A stretch of DNA of 64,000 nt from Paracoccaceae bacterium (GTDB lineage Bacteria > Pseudomonadota > Alphaproteobacteria > Rhodobacterales > Rhodobacteraceae). Under the pieces are notes generated by a model. It searched no databases and had not been told where the DNA came from. It worked only from the letters and a program-made list of their open reading frames with translations. The position numbers and the translations under genes are program-made. The DNA is taken from assembly GCA_018607905.1 (NCBI GenBank), contig JABBAP010000019.1, positions 1 through 64,000 of the forward strand, written 5' to 3'. Shown here piece by piece: positions 41,547 to 49,785 of the stretch (position 1 is the first letter of the stretch; each line of letters starts with the position of its first letter).

Positions 41547-41789
41547 ATGCGTAACTTGGTTTTGACACTGGCAGCCGTGGCGGCCACAGCCTCTTTCGCG
41601 ACTGCAAAAGAGATGTCCGAAATGGACGTAAATGCCGACGGCGTTCTGAGCGTTGAAGAGTTTGCAGCGGGTCATGCGGAAGTGGACCCAGCAGTATTTG
41701 CTGCGATTGACGCGAATGAGGATGGCTTGATTGATCCTGCCGAATACGCGGCAGCTACTGATGAAGGCGGGGTTTTAGCAGACAGCTAA
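41547..41789 (+). CDS. Exported EF-hand calcium-binding protein
   Basis: An 80-residue protein with a signal peptide (residues 2-20, ending SFATAKE) and two EF-hand loops, DVNADGVLSVEEF (about residues 27-39) and DANEDGLIDPAEY (about 55-67), both with the expected Asp/Asn and final Glu ligands. It should bind calcium in the periplasm. GGAGA precedes the ATG. It is divergent from an ECF sigma gene and may belong to its regulon. Its partner is unknown. Confidence 0.82.
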   Translation: MRNLVLTLAAVAATASFATAKEMSEMDVNADGVLSVEEFAAGHAEVDPAVFAAIDANEDGLIDPAEYAAATDEGGVLADS

Positions 41790-41913
41790 ACCGAAAATAT
41801 GCGGGGCTGGCAGACGCGGCTGGCCCCGCATTCTTGCGCGAATGACACAAGCCAGAATTGGTTGGCAGGCCACGTTGTAACAGTAGAAATTTCTGTGCTA
41901 AAATCAGCGTATT

Positions 41914-42330
41914 ATGCGGATCAACGACGATATCACCCTTGATGATTGGGAGCTGACAGAGAGCTTTCACAGATCATCTGGCCCTGGCGGCCAGCATGTG
42001 AACAAAGTCTCTACGGCTGTTGAACTGCGGTTCGAGGCGGCGCGTTCGCCCAACCTGACACCTGCAATCAAAGCAAGGTTGAAACGGCTGGCAGGGCGAC
42101 GCTGGACCAAAGACGGCGCAATAATTATCACTGCCGAAGCCCACCGCAGCCAACCGATGAACCGCGAGTTGGCGCAGCAAAAATTGGTTGAATTGATCCA
42201 ACAGTCTTTGCTGGTGCCAAAACGGCGGATCAAAACAAAACCAACACTGGGCAGTAAGCGGCGACGCCTTGACGGTAAAACAAAACGTGGCGAAGTGAAG
42301 AAACTGCGCGGGAAGATCGAACGCGATTAA
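41914..42330 (+). CDS. arfB: Alternative ribosome-rescue factor ArfB (YaeJ)
   Basis: A 138-residue peptidyl-tRNA hydrolase that releases stalled ribosomes without tmRNA. The catalytic GGQ lies in SSGPGGQHVNKVSTAVELR (about residues 21-39), and the basic C-terminal tail (KTKRGEVKKLRGKIER), which enters the empty mRNA channel, is intact. The length and absence of a codon-recognition domain separate it from RF1/RF2. It is a single gene convergent with pncB (two-base gap). Confidence 0.93.
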   Translation: MRINDDITLDDWELTESFHRSSGPGGQHVNKVSTAVELRFEAARSPNLTPAIKARLKRLAGRRWTKDGAIIITAEAHRSQPMNRELAQQKLVELIQQSLLVPKRRIKTKPTLGSKRRRLDGKTKRGEVKKLRGKIERD

Positions 42331-42332
42331 AC

Positions 42333-43625
42333 CTAAACCTCGACGTCGATCGCTTCTTGTTCTCCGACCCCGAACACCCGTTTGTAGCGTTCGATTTGAT
42401 CGGCCGGCCCCATCGCTTTGCGTGGATTGTCCGACAGTTTCACAGTTGCACGCCCATTCGCGGCAACCGCTTTGCACACCAGCGAAAACGGTGCGAGCGC
42501 GTCGTTCGGAACCAATCCACGGAAATCATTTGTCAGCTTTGTGCCCCACCCAAAACCGATACGAACACGGCCGTTGAACTGTTTGAACAGATCCATGATT
42601 TTTGTGTCATCCAACCCGTCAGAGAAAATCACCAGCTTTTGACGCGGGTCTTGGCCGCGCGATTTCCACCAGTTGATCGCAGTTTCCGCCGCAATTGCAG
42701 GATCGCCGCTGTCCACACGAATACCCGTCCATTCGGACAGCCAATCAGGGGCATTTTCAAGGAAGCCCTGCGTGCCATAGGTATCAGGCAAGATGATCAG
42801 CAAATTACCATCGTGCTCGTCCTGCCAATCGCGTAAAACCTGATAAGGCGCTTGCGCCAACTCGGCATCATTTTCCGCCAGTGCAGAATAAACCATCGGC
42901 AATTCATGCGCGTTTGTCCCAATCGCCTCGACCTCGCGGCGCATCGCAATCAGACAGTTGGACGTGCCGGTAAAACTGTCGCCCAGACCCTCCCTCATGG
43001 CTTGCACGCACCAATCTTGCCACATGAAAGAGTGCCGCCGCCGCGTGCCAAAATCTGCCACGCGCAGGTCGGGCTCTTCACGCAGACGTTCGATCTTTTC
43101 CCACAATTTGGTCATGGCGCGGGCATACAAAACTTGCAGCTCGAACTTGCCCATCCCCTTTAAAACCGCGCGCGAACGCAGCTCCATGATGATCGACAGC
43201 GCGGGAATTTCCCAGAGCATGACCTCAGGCCAAGTGCCCTCAAACGTCAGCTCGTACTGCCCATCGACCTTTTCCAGATGATAGGGCGGCAGCCGCAGGT
43301 TCTCAAACCACTCCATAAAATCCGAGCGAAACATCTGGCGTTTGCCGTAAAACGTATTACCGCGCAGCCACGTGCTTTCGCCCCGTGACAGGCTCAGGGA
43401 GCGCACGTGATCCAACTGTTCGCGCAGCTCGCCCTCATCAATAATATCGGCAATCCGCAGCGTCTTGGTGCGATTGATCAGGCTGAACGTGACATTCGCG
43501 TCTGGCTTGTTGCGAAACACCGATTGGCACATCAACAGCTTGTAAAAATCCGTGTCGATCAAGGACCGCACAATCGGGTCGATCTTCCATTTGTGGTTAT
43601 AAACACGGGTAGCGATATCGACCAT
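42333..43625 (-). CDS. pncB: Nicotinate phosphoribosyltransferase
   Basis: A 430-residue enzyme that makes nicotinate mononucleotide in NAD salvage. The N-terminal [42 protein letters not shown] and [16 protein letters not shown] are family signatures, with the activating His of the PncB type in RRRHSF. The nicotinamidase gene lies 57 bases upstream in the same direction, so the two probably work as a salvage operon converting nicotinamide to nicotinate mononucleotide. Confidence 0.94.
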   Translation of the reverse strand: MVDIATRVYNHKWKIDPIVRSLIDTDFYKLLMCQSVFRNKPDANVTFSLINRTKTLRIADIIDEGELREQLDHVRSLSLSRGESTWLRGNTFYGKRQMFRSDFMEWFENLRLPPYHLEKVDGQYELTFEGTWPEVMLWEIPALSIIMELRSRAVLKGMGKFELQVLYARAMTKLWEKIERLREEPDLRVADFGTRRRHSFMWQDWCVQAMREGLGDSFTGTSNCLIAMRREVEAIGTNAHELPMVYSALAENDAELAQAPYQVLRDWQDEHDGNLLIILPDTYGTQGFLENAPDWLSEWTGIRVDSGDPAIAAETAINWWKSRGQDPRQKLVIFSDGLDDTKIMDLFKQFNGRVRIGFGWGTKLTNDFRGLVPNDALAPFSLVCKAVAANGRATVKLSDNPRKAMGPADQIERYKRVFGVGEQEAIDVEV

Positions 43626-43682
43626 GACGCGGCCTCCGATTGGTTTAAGGCAGTTAAAGCAGGGGTTTAGCCGCTTGTCCAG

Positions 43683-44279
43683 TTAGGCAAGCAGAACACC
43701 GCTGTCTTTCATCTCGATCAATGCTGCCTCCATCGAACCACCGAGGTCGATCCCGCGAGACGCGCTTTCAATAACGGTGACCGTGTACCCAAGTTTCACC
43801 CCGTCAAGCGCCGAGAATTTGACGCAGAAATCCGTGGCCAAACCAACGAGGGTGAGCGCCTTTACACCCCGTTCTTGCAAGTATCCGTGCAGGCCCGTTT
43901 GGGTGCTGTGATCGTTTTCAAAAAATGCGGAGTAGCTGTCGATTTCTGGGTTGTAGCCTTTGCGAACGATCATGTCGGCGGTGTCGGTGTTCAACCCCGT
44001 TTTAAATGCCGAACCCGCGCTGCCAATCACGCAATGACGGGGCCACAAAACCTGTGTGCCATAGGGCATTTCGGTGGTGGAATACGGATCTGCATCGTCA
44101 TGATTATCTGCAAAAGAGGAATGGTTAGACGGGTGCCAATCCTGCGTCAAAACCCGTACAGGGAAATCATTTTGCATGGCATTTACCGCGCCGAGAATTT
44201 CATCGCCGCCTTCAACAGCAAGCGCGCCACCGGGGCAGAAATCGTTTTGGATGTCGATCATGATCAGAGCTTGGGTCAT
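43683..44279 (-). CDS. pncA: Nicotinamidase (bifunctional nicotinamidase/pyrazinamidase)
   Basis: A 198-residue isochorismatase-fold amidohydrolase converting nicotinamide to nicotinate. The catalytic Asp is in IMIDIQNDFCPGGAL (residues 5-19), the Lys in IVRKGYNPEIDS (about 105-116) and the nucleophilic Cys in VGLATDFCVKFSALDG (about 142-157). Metal-binding residues are seen in DWHPSNHSSF. It is followed by pncB in the same direction. The divergent neighbour trhO starts at 44355. Confidence 0.94.
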   Translation of the reverse strand: MTQALIMIDIQNDFCPGGALAVEGGDEILGAVNAMQNDFPVRVLTQDWHPSNHSSFADNHDDADPYSTTEMPYGTQVLWPRHCVIGSAGSAFKTGLNTDTADMIVRKGYNPEIDSYSAFFENDHSTQTGLHGYLQERGVKALTLVGLATDFCVKFSALDGVKLGYTVTVIESASRGIDLGGSMEAALIEMKDSGVLLA

Positions 44280-44354
44280 GGGTGCGTTCCTTATGGTTAA
44301 CGATTTATGGTCTGTAGACTGGTATTTTGCAACGGTCAGGGCTATATCGCCGCC

Positions 44355-45263
44355 ATGTCACAGATTGTTGTTGCCGCTCTTTATCATTTCACCCGTTTTG
44401 AGGATCACAAATCCTTGCAAGGCCCGCTTCAGGCTGTCTGCGATGCGGGTGGCGTCAAAGGGTCTTTGCTGTTGGCATTTGAGGGCATCAACGGCACCAT
44501 CGCGGGCCCCCGCGCTGGGATTGATGCTGCACTGGCGCATATTCGCGCCATGCCCGGCTGTGCCGATTTTGAGCATAAAGAGAGTTTCACCGACGAAATC
44601 CCGTTCCTGCGGATGAAGGTGAAGTTGAAAAAAGAAATCGTCACGATGGGGCAGCCCCAAGTTGATCCATCGCTGAACGTTGGCAACTATGTTGCAGCCG
44701 AAGACTGGAATGAACTGATCGCACAAGATGATGTGGTTGTGATTGATACGCGCAACGATTACGAGGTTGCGATTGGCACGTTCGAAGGCGCCGTTGATCC
44801 GCAGACAAAATCGTTCGGTGAATTCCCTGCTTGGTGGGAAAAGAACAAAGATGATTTTGCGGGTAAAAAGGTTGCAATGTTTTGCACAGGCGGGATTCGA
44901 TGTGAAAAATCAACGAACTACCTGTTGGGCGAAGGCGTTGAAGATGTGTATCACCTAAAGGGTGGTATCCTGAAATATCTGGAAAATGTGCCCGAGGAAC
45001 AGAGCAGTTGGGACGGGCAATGTTTCGTTTTTGACAGCCGTGTTTCAGTTGGTCACGGATTGCAAGAAGGCGAATACGAGCTGTGTTTTGCCTGCCGTAT
45101 GCCGCTGGCCCCTGCGGATTTTGACCGCCCACAATACGAACACGGCGTCACCTGTCACCAGTGCATTGATGACCATTCCGAAGACCGCAAAGAGCGATTT
45201 CGCGAGCGCCAAAAACAAGTGAAATTGGCGGCAAAACGCGGAACGCAGCACATCGGTGGCTAG
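44355..45263 (+). CDS. trhO: tRNA uridine(34) hydroxylase TrhO (rhodanese-related, YceA)
   Basis: A 302-residue protein that hydroxylates C5 of wobble uridine in tRNA. An N-terminal acylphosphatase-like domain (QIVVAALYHFTRFED to about residue 95) precedes a rhodanese domain with the catalytic loop MFCTGGIRCEKST (about 177-189). A C-terminal zinc-like cysteine group has CFACRMPL and CHQC. The start at 44355 matches the family; an earlier ATG at 44307 adds unrelated residues. The stop overlaps the convergent MFS gene by four bases. Confidence 0.92.
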   Translation: MSQIVVAALYHFTRFEDHKSLQGPLQAVCDAGGVKGSLLLAFEGINGTIAGPRAGIDAALAHIRAMPGCADFEHKESFTDEIPFLRMKVKLKKEIVTMGQPQVDPSLNVGNYVAAEDWNELIAQDDVVVIDTRNDYEVAIGTFEGAVDPQTKSFGEFPAWWEKNKDDFAGKKVAMFCTGGIRCEKSTNYLLGEGVEDVYHLKGGILKYLENVPEEQSSWDGQCFVFDSRVSVGHGLQEGEYELCFACRMPLAPADFDRPQYEHGVTCHQCIDDHSEDRKERFRERQKQVKLAAKRGTQHIGG

Positions 45264-46498
45264 GCTTCTAGGGGTTTCAATGGCGCTTCTCTGATCGGCA
45301 GATGCAGGATTGCAGATAGTGCGCCGACCCCGATGCCGACCCACCAAACAATCGTGTAATTCCCGTAAATATCATACAACGCGCCGCCAAGCCAAACACC
45401 CAGAAACCCGCCGAGTTGATGGCTGAAAAACACGATTCCATACAGTGTGCCCATGTATCGCAGCCCATAAATATGCGCGATCAGGCCCGAGGTAAGCGGG
45501 ACGGTCGCAAGCCATAAAAGGCCCATCAGAAAGCTGAAAATAACCACCGTTGTGGGGGTCATCGGGGTCATGATGAACCAAGCGGCGATCAGGGTTCGGC
45601 CTGTGTAAACCATTGCAAGGAGGTATTTTTTCGGGAAGTGCTTGCCAAGCAATCCTGCGCCAATTGTGCCAATGATATTGGCGATACCGATGACGCCAAT
45701 GGCAACACCGCCAAGGATGCTGGTCGTGGAAACCCCGATAGAATCGAGCATCCCGCCTGCTGCGATGGGGCCGCAGATTTCGGTGATGAATGCGGGAAAG
45801 TGGGCGGTGATGAAACCGAGTTGATAGCCGCAAGAAAAGAAGCCGAGGAAGATGAGCGAATAGGTTGGATCTTTGGCTGCTTTGAACAGCATTTGCGACA
45901 TGGTTTCCTCGACCTCTGACTTGGAGGCGACGGGTTTGCTTCTGAGGAAAGGGAGCAGGAAGATCACGCAGAGGATCGCGGCGGCGAAGATCAGAAAAAC
46001 GCTGGACCAGTTCATTTGCGTGAGCAATGCAGCGGCTATTGGCGGGCCGATGACTTGGCCAAGACTGCCTGATGCAGTGGCAATACCGAGCACGAGGGAG
46101 CGGATTTCATCCGATGCAGCACGGCCCACGATGGCAAGAATGACGCCGAAGCCAGTGCCTGCGATACCAAAACCTACAATGATTTCAATCGCTTGATGCG
46201 CACCTGGCGTGGTGGCAGCAGATGAGAGCACAAGGCCAGCTGCGTAGGTGAGCGCGCCGATGAAAATGGCGCGACGGTCGCCGAATTTTTCCGCGATAGC
46301 GGCGAAAATGGGTTGGCCGATACCCCAAGCGAGGTTCTGAATTGCAATCGCGAGTGAGAATTCAGAGCGCAACCAGCCAAATTCGGATGCGATGGGAATT
46401 TGAAAAACGCCAAAGGTGGATCGAATGGCAAACCCCGTCATCAAGATCAGACAAGAGGCGATTAGGATCGGTGTGAAAATTTTCGATTGTGCAGTCAT
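45260..46498 (-). CDS. MFS transporter
   Basis: A 412-residue major facilitator with 12 hydrophobic segments, beginning SKIFTPILIASCLILMTGFA with the loop SEFGWLRSEFSLA, a pattern of the monocarboxylate/oxalate-formate-antiporter-like group. The A-like motif is FAAIAEKFGDRRAIFIG. The start at 46498 was preferred over 46570. It is divergent from zapE across an 82-base gap. The substrate is probably an organic anion, but this is not shown. Confidence 0.8.
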   Translation of the reverse strand: MTAQSKIFTPILIASCLILMTGFAIRSTFGVFQIPIASEFGWLRSEFSLAIAIQNLAWGIGQPIFAAIAEKFGDRRAIFIGALTYAAGLVLSSAATTPGAHQAIEIIVGFGIAGTGFGVILAIVGRAASDEIRSLVLGIATASGSLGQVIGPPIAAALLTQMNWSSVFLIFAAAILCVIFLLPFLRSKPVASKSEVEETMSQMLFKAAKDPTYSLIFLGFFSCGYQLGFITAHFPAFITEICGPIAAGGMLDSIGVSTTSILGGVAIGVIGIANIIGTIGAGLLGKHFPKKYLLAMVYTGRTLIAAWFIMTPMTPTTVVIFSFLMGLLWLATVPLTSGLIAHIYGLRYMGTLYGIVFFSHQLGGFLGVWLGGALYDIYGNYTIVWWVGIGVGALSAILHLPIREAPLKPLEA

Positions 46499-46580
46499 GG
46501 TCGCGCCCTTGTTGCGGGCAAAGCCGCGAGTTGTTAGGAAACTCTGAACAAAGAACACGCGCAGGTGCAAGGTTTTATCG

Positions 46581-47654
46581 GTGATGACGAGCCTAACAAA
46601 GATTTATGAAGACCGTGTTAAGCGGGGGGACTTACAGCGTGACAGCGCCCAAGAAGCGGTGCTGGGGCTGTTCGATACTGTGGCAAAAACGCTGCAAAAG
46701 CCTGTGAAAAAAGGGCTGCGCGGGCTGTTCGGAAAATCGGTTGAACCTGCCAAGGGATTGTACCTTTTTGGCGGGGTCGGGCGTGGGAAATCCATGCTGA
46801 TGGACCTGTTTTATGATCATTCCGAAGAACCGCGCAAACGGCGGGTGCATTTTCATGCTTTTATGCAGGAAATTCATGCGCTTATGCATGAAGCGCGACA
46901 AAAAGGTGTGGAGGACGCGATTGAACCTGTGGCCGCCGAGGTGATCAAATCTGCGCGGCTTTTGTGTTTTGATGAGATGCAAATCACCGATATTACCGAT
47001 GCGATGATCGTCGGGCGGCTGTTTGAAAAACTGTTTGAAGCGGGCGTTGTGATTGTAACAACGTCGAACCGTCATCCCGATGATCTGTACAAAGATGGGC
47101 TGAATAGAAACCTGTTTTTACCTTTTATTTCAATGATTAAGAACCGGATGGAGGTGTATAACCTCGACAGTGAAACGGACCATCGCCAGAACCGTTTGCA
47201 GGGTCATAAGACCTATTTTACGCCGATTGACGAAGCGGCAGAAATGGCGATTCAGCGGGTTTGGACCGATGTGGCGGGGGCTGTCCGCGAACCTTTGGTG
47301 CTGCATCATAAATCACGAGAGATCGTTTTGCCCGCATTTCACAACGGCGTGGCGATGGCGACGTTTCGCGAATTGTGTGGGCAGCCTTTGGGACCAGGGG
47401 ATTATTTAGCGATTGCAAAGGCCATCAGAGTATTGATTTTAAAAGATATTCCAAGGCTGAGCCGCGAAGGGCAGAATGAGGCAAAACGATTTGTGACGCT
47501 GATTGACGCGCTCTATGAGGCCAAAGTTAAGCTGATTGCAAGCGCAGCAGCAGAGCCAGAATCCTTGTATGAAACGGGGACGGGGGCGTTTGAATTTGAA
47601 CGCACGGCCAGCCGATTACGAGAGATGATGAGTGCGGATTGGGGCGCAGAATAG
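46581..47654 (+). CDS. zapE: Cell division protein ZapE (AFG1-like ATPase)
   Basis: A 357-residue AAA-type ATPase. Walker A is in GLYLFGGVGRGKSMLMDLFY (about residues 66-85), Walker B is LLCFDEMQITDITDAMIVGR, and the arginine-finger region is TTSNRHPDDLYKDGLNR. In E. coli ZapE associates with the Z-ring and is needed under low oxygen or high temperature; mitochondrial AFG1 acts in protein quality control. It appears to be a single gene. Its start has no strong Shine-Dalgarno, and the first codons MMTSLTKIYEDRV match the family. Confidence 0.93.
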   Translation: MMTSLTKIYEDRVKRGDLQRDSAQEAVLGLFDTVAKTLQKPVKKGLRGLFGKSVEPAKGLYLFGGVGRGKSMLMDLFYDHSEEPRKRRVHFHAFMQEIHALMHEARQKGVEDAIEPVAAEVIKSARLLCFDEMQITDITDAMIVGRLFEKLFEAGVVIVTTSNRHPDDLYKDGLNRNLFLPFISMIKNRMEVYNLDSETDHRQNRLQGHKTYFTPIDEAAEMAIQRVWTDVAGAVREPLVLHHKSREIVLPAFHNGVAMATFRELCGQPLGPGDYLAIAKAIRVLILKDIPRLSREGQNEAKRFVTLIDALYEAKVKLIASAAAEPESLYETGTGAFEFERTASRLREMMSADWGAE

Positions 47655-47723
47655 CGCAACGCACGCCGCGTTAAGGTCACACTGCGTGGCGAATTTACAA
47701 CGCCAAAATTGGGGCTGCAAAGC

Positions 47724-47790
47724 GTATGCAAACGGTATGCAAAGCGTATGGCACCTGTATGGCAAAACGTATGGCACCAAAGGTTAATGG
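47724..47790. repeat. Five GTATG repeats in helical phase
   Basis: GTATG occurs at 47724, 47735, 47746, 47757 and 47769, spacing 11, 11, 11 and 12 bases, in the context CGTATGSCAMM. A sixth, weaker copy (TTAATGGCAC) follows around 47785. They lie between the convergent 3' ends of zapE and the slipin gene. One unit per helical turn is the spacing expected of a protein-binding iteron array. Confidence 0.55.
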
Positions 47791-47850
47791 CACAATTGCA
47801 ACACGCAACGGGCGACGCAATAAATGCCCCGCCCGCCACAAGTTTGCTAT

Positions 47851-48996
47851 TTAATCCGTCAATTTCACCAGATCAGTCATTAAACCTTGGGTTCCGTTGT
47901 GGACCGTCAATTTGTCGACTTTACCAGCGACAACTTCCAGAGCTTCCAGCTCTTTCAATCGCAACATGACGGGGTTTTCCGACATCACTTTGGCGGTGTT
48001 CAAAAGCGAACGGGTTGCGCTCGTTTCTTCACGCCGACGAATGACGTTGGCTTCCGCCTCTTTTTGGGCCGCGACAACCGTGTTCATGATGTCGCGCATT
48101 TCACCGGGCAAGATCACGTCTTTCAACGCGATGTCACCCACTTCAAGCCCAAGATCGGCCATTTGTGCGCGCACCTCGGCAGCGGCCTCGACGTTTACGG
48201 CAGCTTTGTCGCCCAGCAATTCATCCAAGGTCTTGGACCCCAGTGATTTACGAAACGCCAACTGCAACGACCGGTGCAACGCCTCGACAAAGTCGGGGGT
48301 TTTCGTGGCCGCCAAAACCGCATCTGTGACACGGAATTGCGCAGACAAGTTGACCCGCACAGTCACGCGATCACGGGTCAAGATTTCCTGACCTGTCACC
48401 TCGTGGGTGCAGTGGCGCAGATCGACAAGTTTGAGCGTGACAACACGCCCAACTTTCCAAAACCAATGCGAGCCCGCATCGAGCGTTCGATCAAACGCGC
48501 CGTCCACAGACAGCAAACCGAGCGTGCCCGTGTCGACCTTGAAAGCGGTCAATGCCAGCGTTTTATCCGCCTGCATCAAACGCATCGCAAGGCTGCGTTT
48601 CACGGCCAAATCCCCAGAGATATCAATGCGATCGAGTACCCAAGGGCCAGCGTCTGTCCACAAAACGGCGCGTGTGCCAGGCATGACAACATGCGCGACC
48701 CGCCCTTCGCGAGAGACAACGACCACTTCGGTATCGGTGGCCGACACCTGTGTCAGGTGGGCATTTGCCAGTGCAGGGTTTGCACGGAAAAGTGCCTTTT
48801 CATGGTCTGAAACAAAGCGGCCATCGGCCAATTCGTACCAAGTGAAATGCGTCTCGCGCCGTTTTACTGCGTGGCGGCCAGCGCCCAGAATGTCCACGTG
48901 GGACCCGTTGTGCATCACCAAAACACGGTGGTTTTCCGTTACGGTCAAGTGAGTGTTCCCCATCAACCGTTCAATCATTTCTTTCATTCGCATCAT
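47851..48996 (-). CDS. Slipin-family SPFH/Band-7 protein
   Basis: A 381-residue protein with an SPFH domain (about residues 145-300; VGRVVTLKLVDLRHCTHEVT, then LTRDRVTVRVNLSAQFRV). A coiled-coil C-terminal stretch (AAQKEAEANVIRRREETSAT, on to RLKELEALEVVAGKVDKL) is typical of slipins. It lacks the usual N-terminal membrane hairpin; instead a divergent beta-rich region fills residues 15-140. I recall this long, hairpin-less form being found beside RtcB RNA ligases. The start at 48996 has GGAG four bases upstream (48993 also possible). tRNA-like sequences lie upstream on the same strand. No RtcB, Rsr or RtcR gene is in the window. Confidence 0.82.
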   Translation of the reverse strand: MMRMKEMIERLMGNTHLTVTENHRVLVMHNGSHVDILGAGRHAVKRRETHFTWYELADGRFVSDHEKALFRANPALANAHLTQVSATDTEVVVVSREGRVAHVVMPGTRAVLWTDAGPWVLDRIDISGDLAVKRSLAMRLMQADKTLALTAFKVDTGTLGLLSVDGAFDRTLDAGSHWFWKVGRVVTLKLVDLRHCTHEVTGQEILTRDRVTVRVNLSAQFRVTDAVLAATKTPDFVEALHRSLQLAFRKSLGSKTLDELLGDKAAVNVEAAAEVRAQMADLGLEVGDIALKDVILPGEMRDIMNTVVAAQKEAEANVIRRREETSATRSLLNTAKVMSENPVMLRLKELEALEVVAGKVDKLTVHNGTQGLMTDLVKLTD

Positions 48997-49037
48997 ATTT
49001 CTCCAGTTCATTTGCTAACGCATTTGCGAAAGTCTCC

Positions 49038-49340
49038 TTAAGTTTTGTGAGCGCCGTTTGTGGCGCGGGTTGCGCAATCAATGTGATCGCGGTTTGGGCG
49101 GAACTGCCCAAATTTCGGGGCGCTGGGGACAGCGCATTTGTTGGTGTGGATACCGAAACCAGCCTGCCGTTTGGCGTTGCGGACGCGTATGTCAGGGGCG
49201 GCTGGCGCAGGCGATTCTGGTATCTCGATCGAAATCACGACACCGTCTTTCGCCCGTGGCAAAGCGCATAACACGCAGGTCGGCAGCCCCAAAGGGCGGA
49301 CATGCTGTTTTACCATGTTGCTGTGCAAGCACAGTTTCAA
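49038..49340 (-). CDS. Possible small Cys-containing protein upstream of the slipin gene
   Basis: A frame of up to 100 residues starting at TTG 49340, or at ATG 49316 with 92 residues. It has a CVLC pair and later single cysteines (HTNKCAVPSA, HIDCATRATN). Codon choice is compatible with coding on this strand. I do not recognise the family. The stop lies 41 bases before the slipin start, so it could be co-transcribed. Overlapping frames on the other strand are equally long, so the call is weak. Confidence 0.25.
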   Translation of the reverse strand: MKLCLHSNMVKQHVRPLGLPTCVLCALPRAKDGVVISIEIPESPAPAAPDIRVRNAKRQAGFGIHTNKCAVPSAPKFGQFRPNRDHIDCATRATNGAHKT

Positions 49341-49382
49341 GGTGTCCGAGTATGATCTGCGACCAGCCTCGGTATCCGAATA

Positions 49383-49433
49383 CTACGACCAAAACGTAGT
49401 GGGGAGTCGAACCCCAGCCCTTGCGGGTTGACC
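49383..49433 (-). ncRNA. tRNA-like element A: T-arm flanked by hairpins
   Basis: On the minus strand a perfect five-pair T-arm (TGGGG, loop TTCGACT, CCCCA; 49400-49416) is preceded by a CCC-GCAA-GGG tetraloop hairpin and followed by a CTACG/CGTAG hairpin. There is no D-arm or anticodon arm. It follows the Asn-like cloverleaf by a few bases. It may be a tRNA mimic or a decayed tRNA gene. Confidence 0.45.
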
Positions 49434-49435
49434 AG

Positions 49436-49508
49436 GTTTGAAGGGTGGATTCGAACCACCTACAAATAGATTAACGGTCTACTGCTCTACCAGATGAGCT
49501 ACATCAAC
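49436..49508 (-). tRNA. Degenerate tRNA-Asn(GTT)-like cloverleaf
   Basis: All four arms fold. The D-arm is GCTC-ATCTGGTA-GAGC, the anticodon stem GTAGA/TCTAT has loop CCGTTAA (anticodon GTT), the variable loop is TTGTA and the T-arm is GGTGG-TTCGAAT-CCACC. The acceptor stem GTTGATG/CTTCAAA has mismatches at 1-72 and 6-67. Other departures are C at position 33 (normally U), a swapped U15-A48 pair and C at the discriminator position, with no encoded CCA. It is more likely a tRNA mimic or pseudogene than the working tRNA-Asn. Confidence 0.6.
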
Positions 49509-49629
49509 TGAGCGTATTACTGGATTCGAACCAGAAAAGACCTGTTTCATACGCAAACCCGTCGTTCAGAGCAGCTTTGGCATACACATCGGCAAGGCCG
49601 GGCGCACCAGAGGTTTTCGCGAAAACCAT
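49504..49629 (-). CDS. Possible 41-codon ORF overlapping the tRNA-like array
   Basis: ATG at 49629 to TGA at 49504-49506 encodes a short protein, including GAPGLADVYAKAALNDGF, with codon use like neighbouring genes. It has no match I recognise. tRNA-like element C lies wholly within it, and its stop lies inside the 5' end of the Asn-like cloverleaf. It may be a real small gene, the tail of a decayed gene, or chance. Confidence 0.25.
   Translation of the reverse strand: MVFAKTSGAPGLADVYAKAALNDGFAYETGLFWFESSNTLS
49512..49554 (-). ncRNA. tRNA-like element C: acceptor-stem/T-arm minihelix
   Basis: GCGTATG pairs with AATACGC (six of seven pairs) and encloses a T-arm (CTGG, loop TTCGAAT, CCAG) with only 13 bases in place of the D- and anticodon arms, 43 nt in all. 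This is a minihelix rather than a tRNA. It sits three bases upstream of the Asn-like cloverleaf. It overlaps a 41-codon ORF, so coding constraint cannot be excluded. Confidence 0.4.
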
Positions 49630-49785
49630 CCGTTAAAGTCTGTTCCTATAGGCCTTTGCAAAGACCCAAGTTACGGGATGTGCCGTTTACGAAAGGAAAA
49701 GATTCGGTTCAACAGTTAATTTGGCGAAAGCTGCTGAATTGAACTATGTTGCTGCATTGCAGCATTGCGTGATCAATCTGTCACG

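Noticed and set aside
49192-49431. Plus-strand frames over the slipin upstream region as genes
   Set aside because: Several mutually overlapping frames of similar length exist on both strands with no Shine-Dalgarno; none shows a recognisable family.
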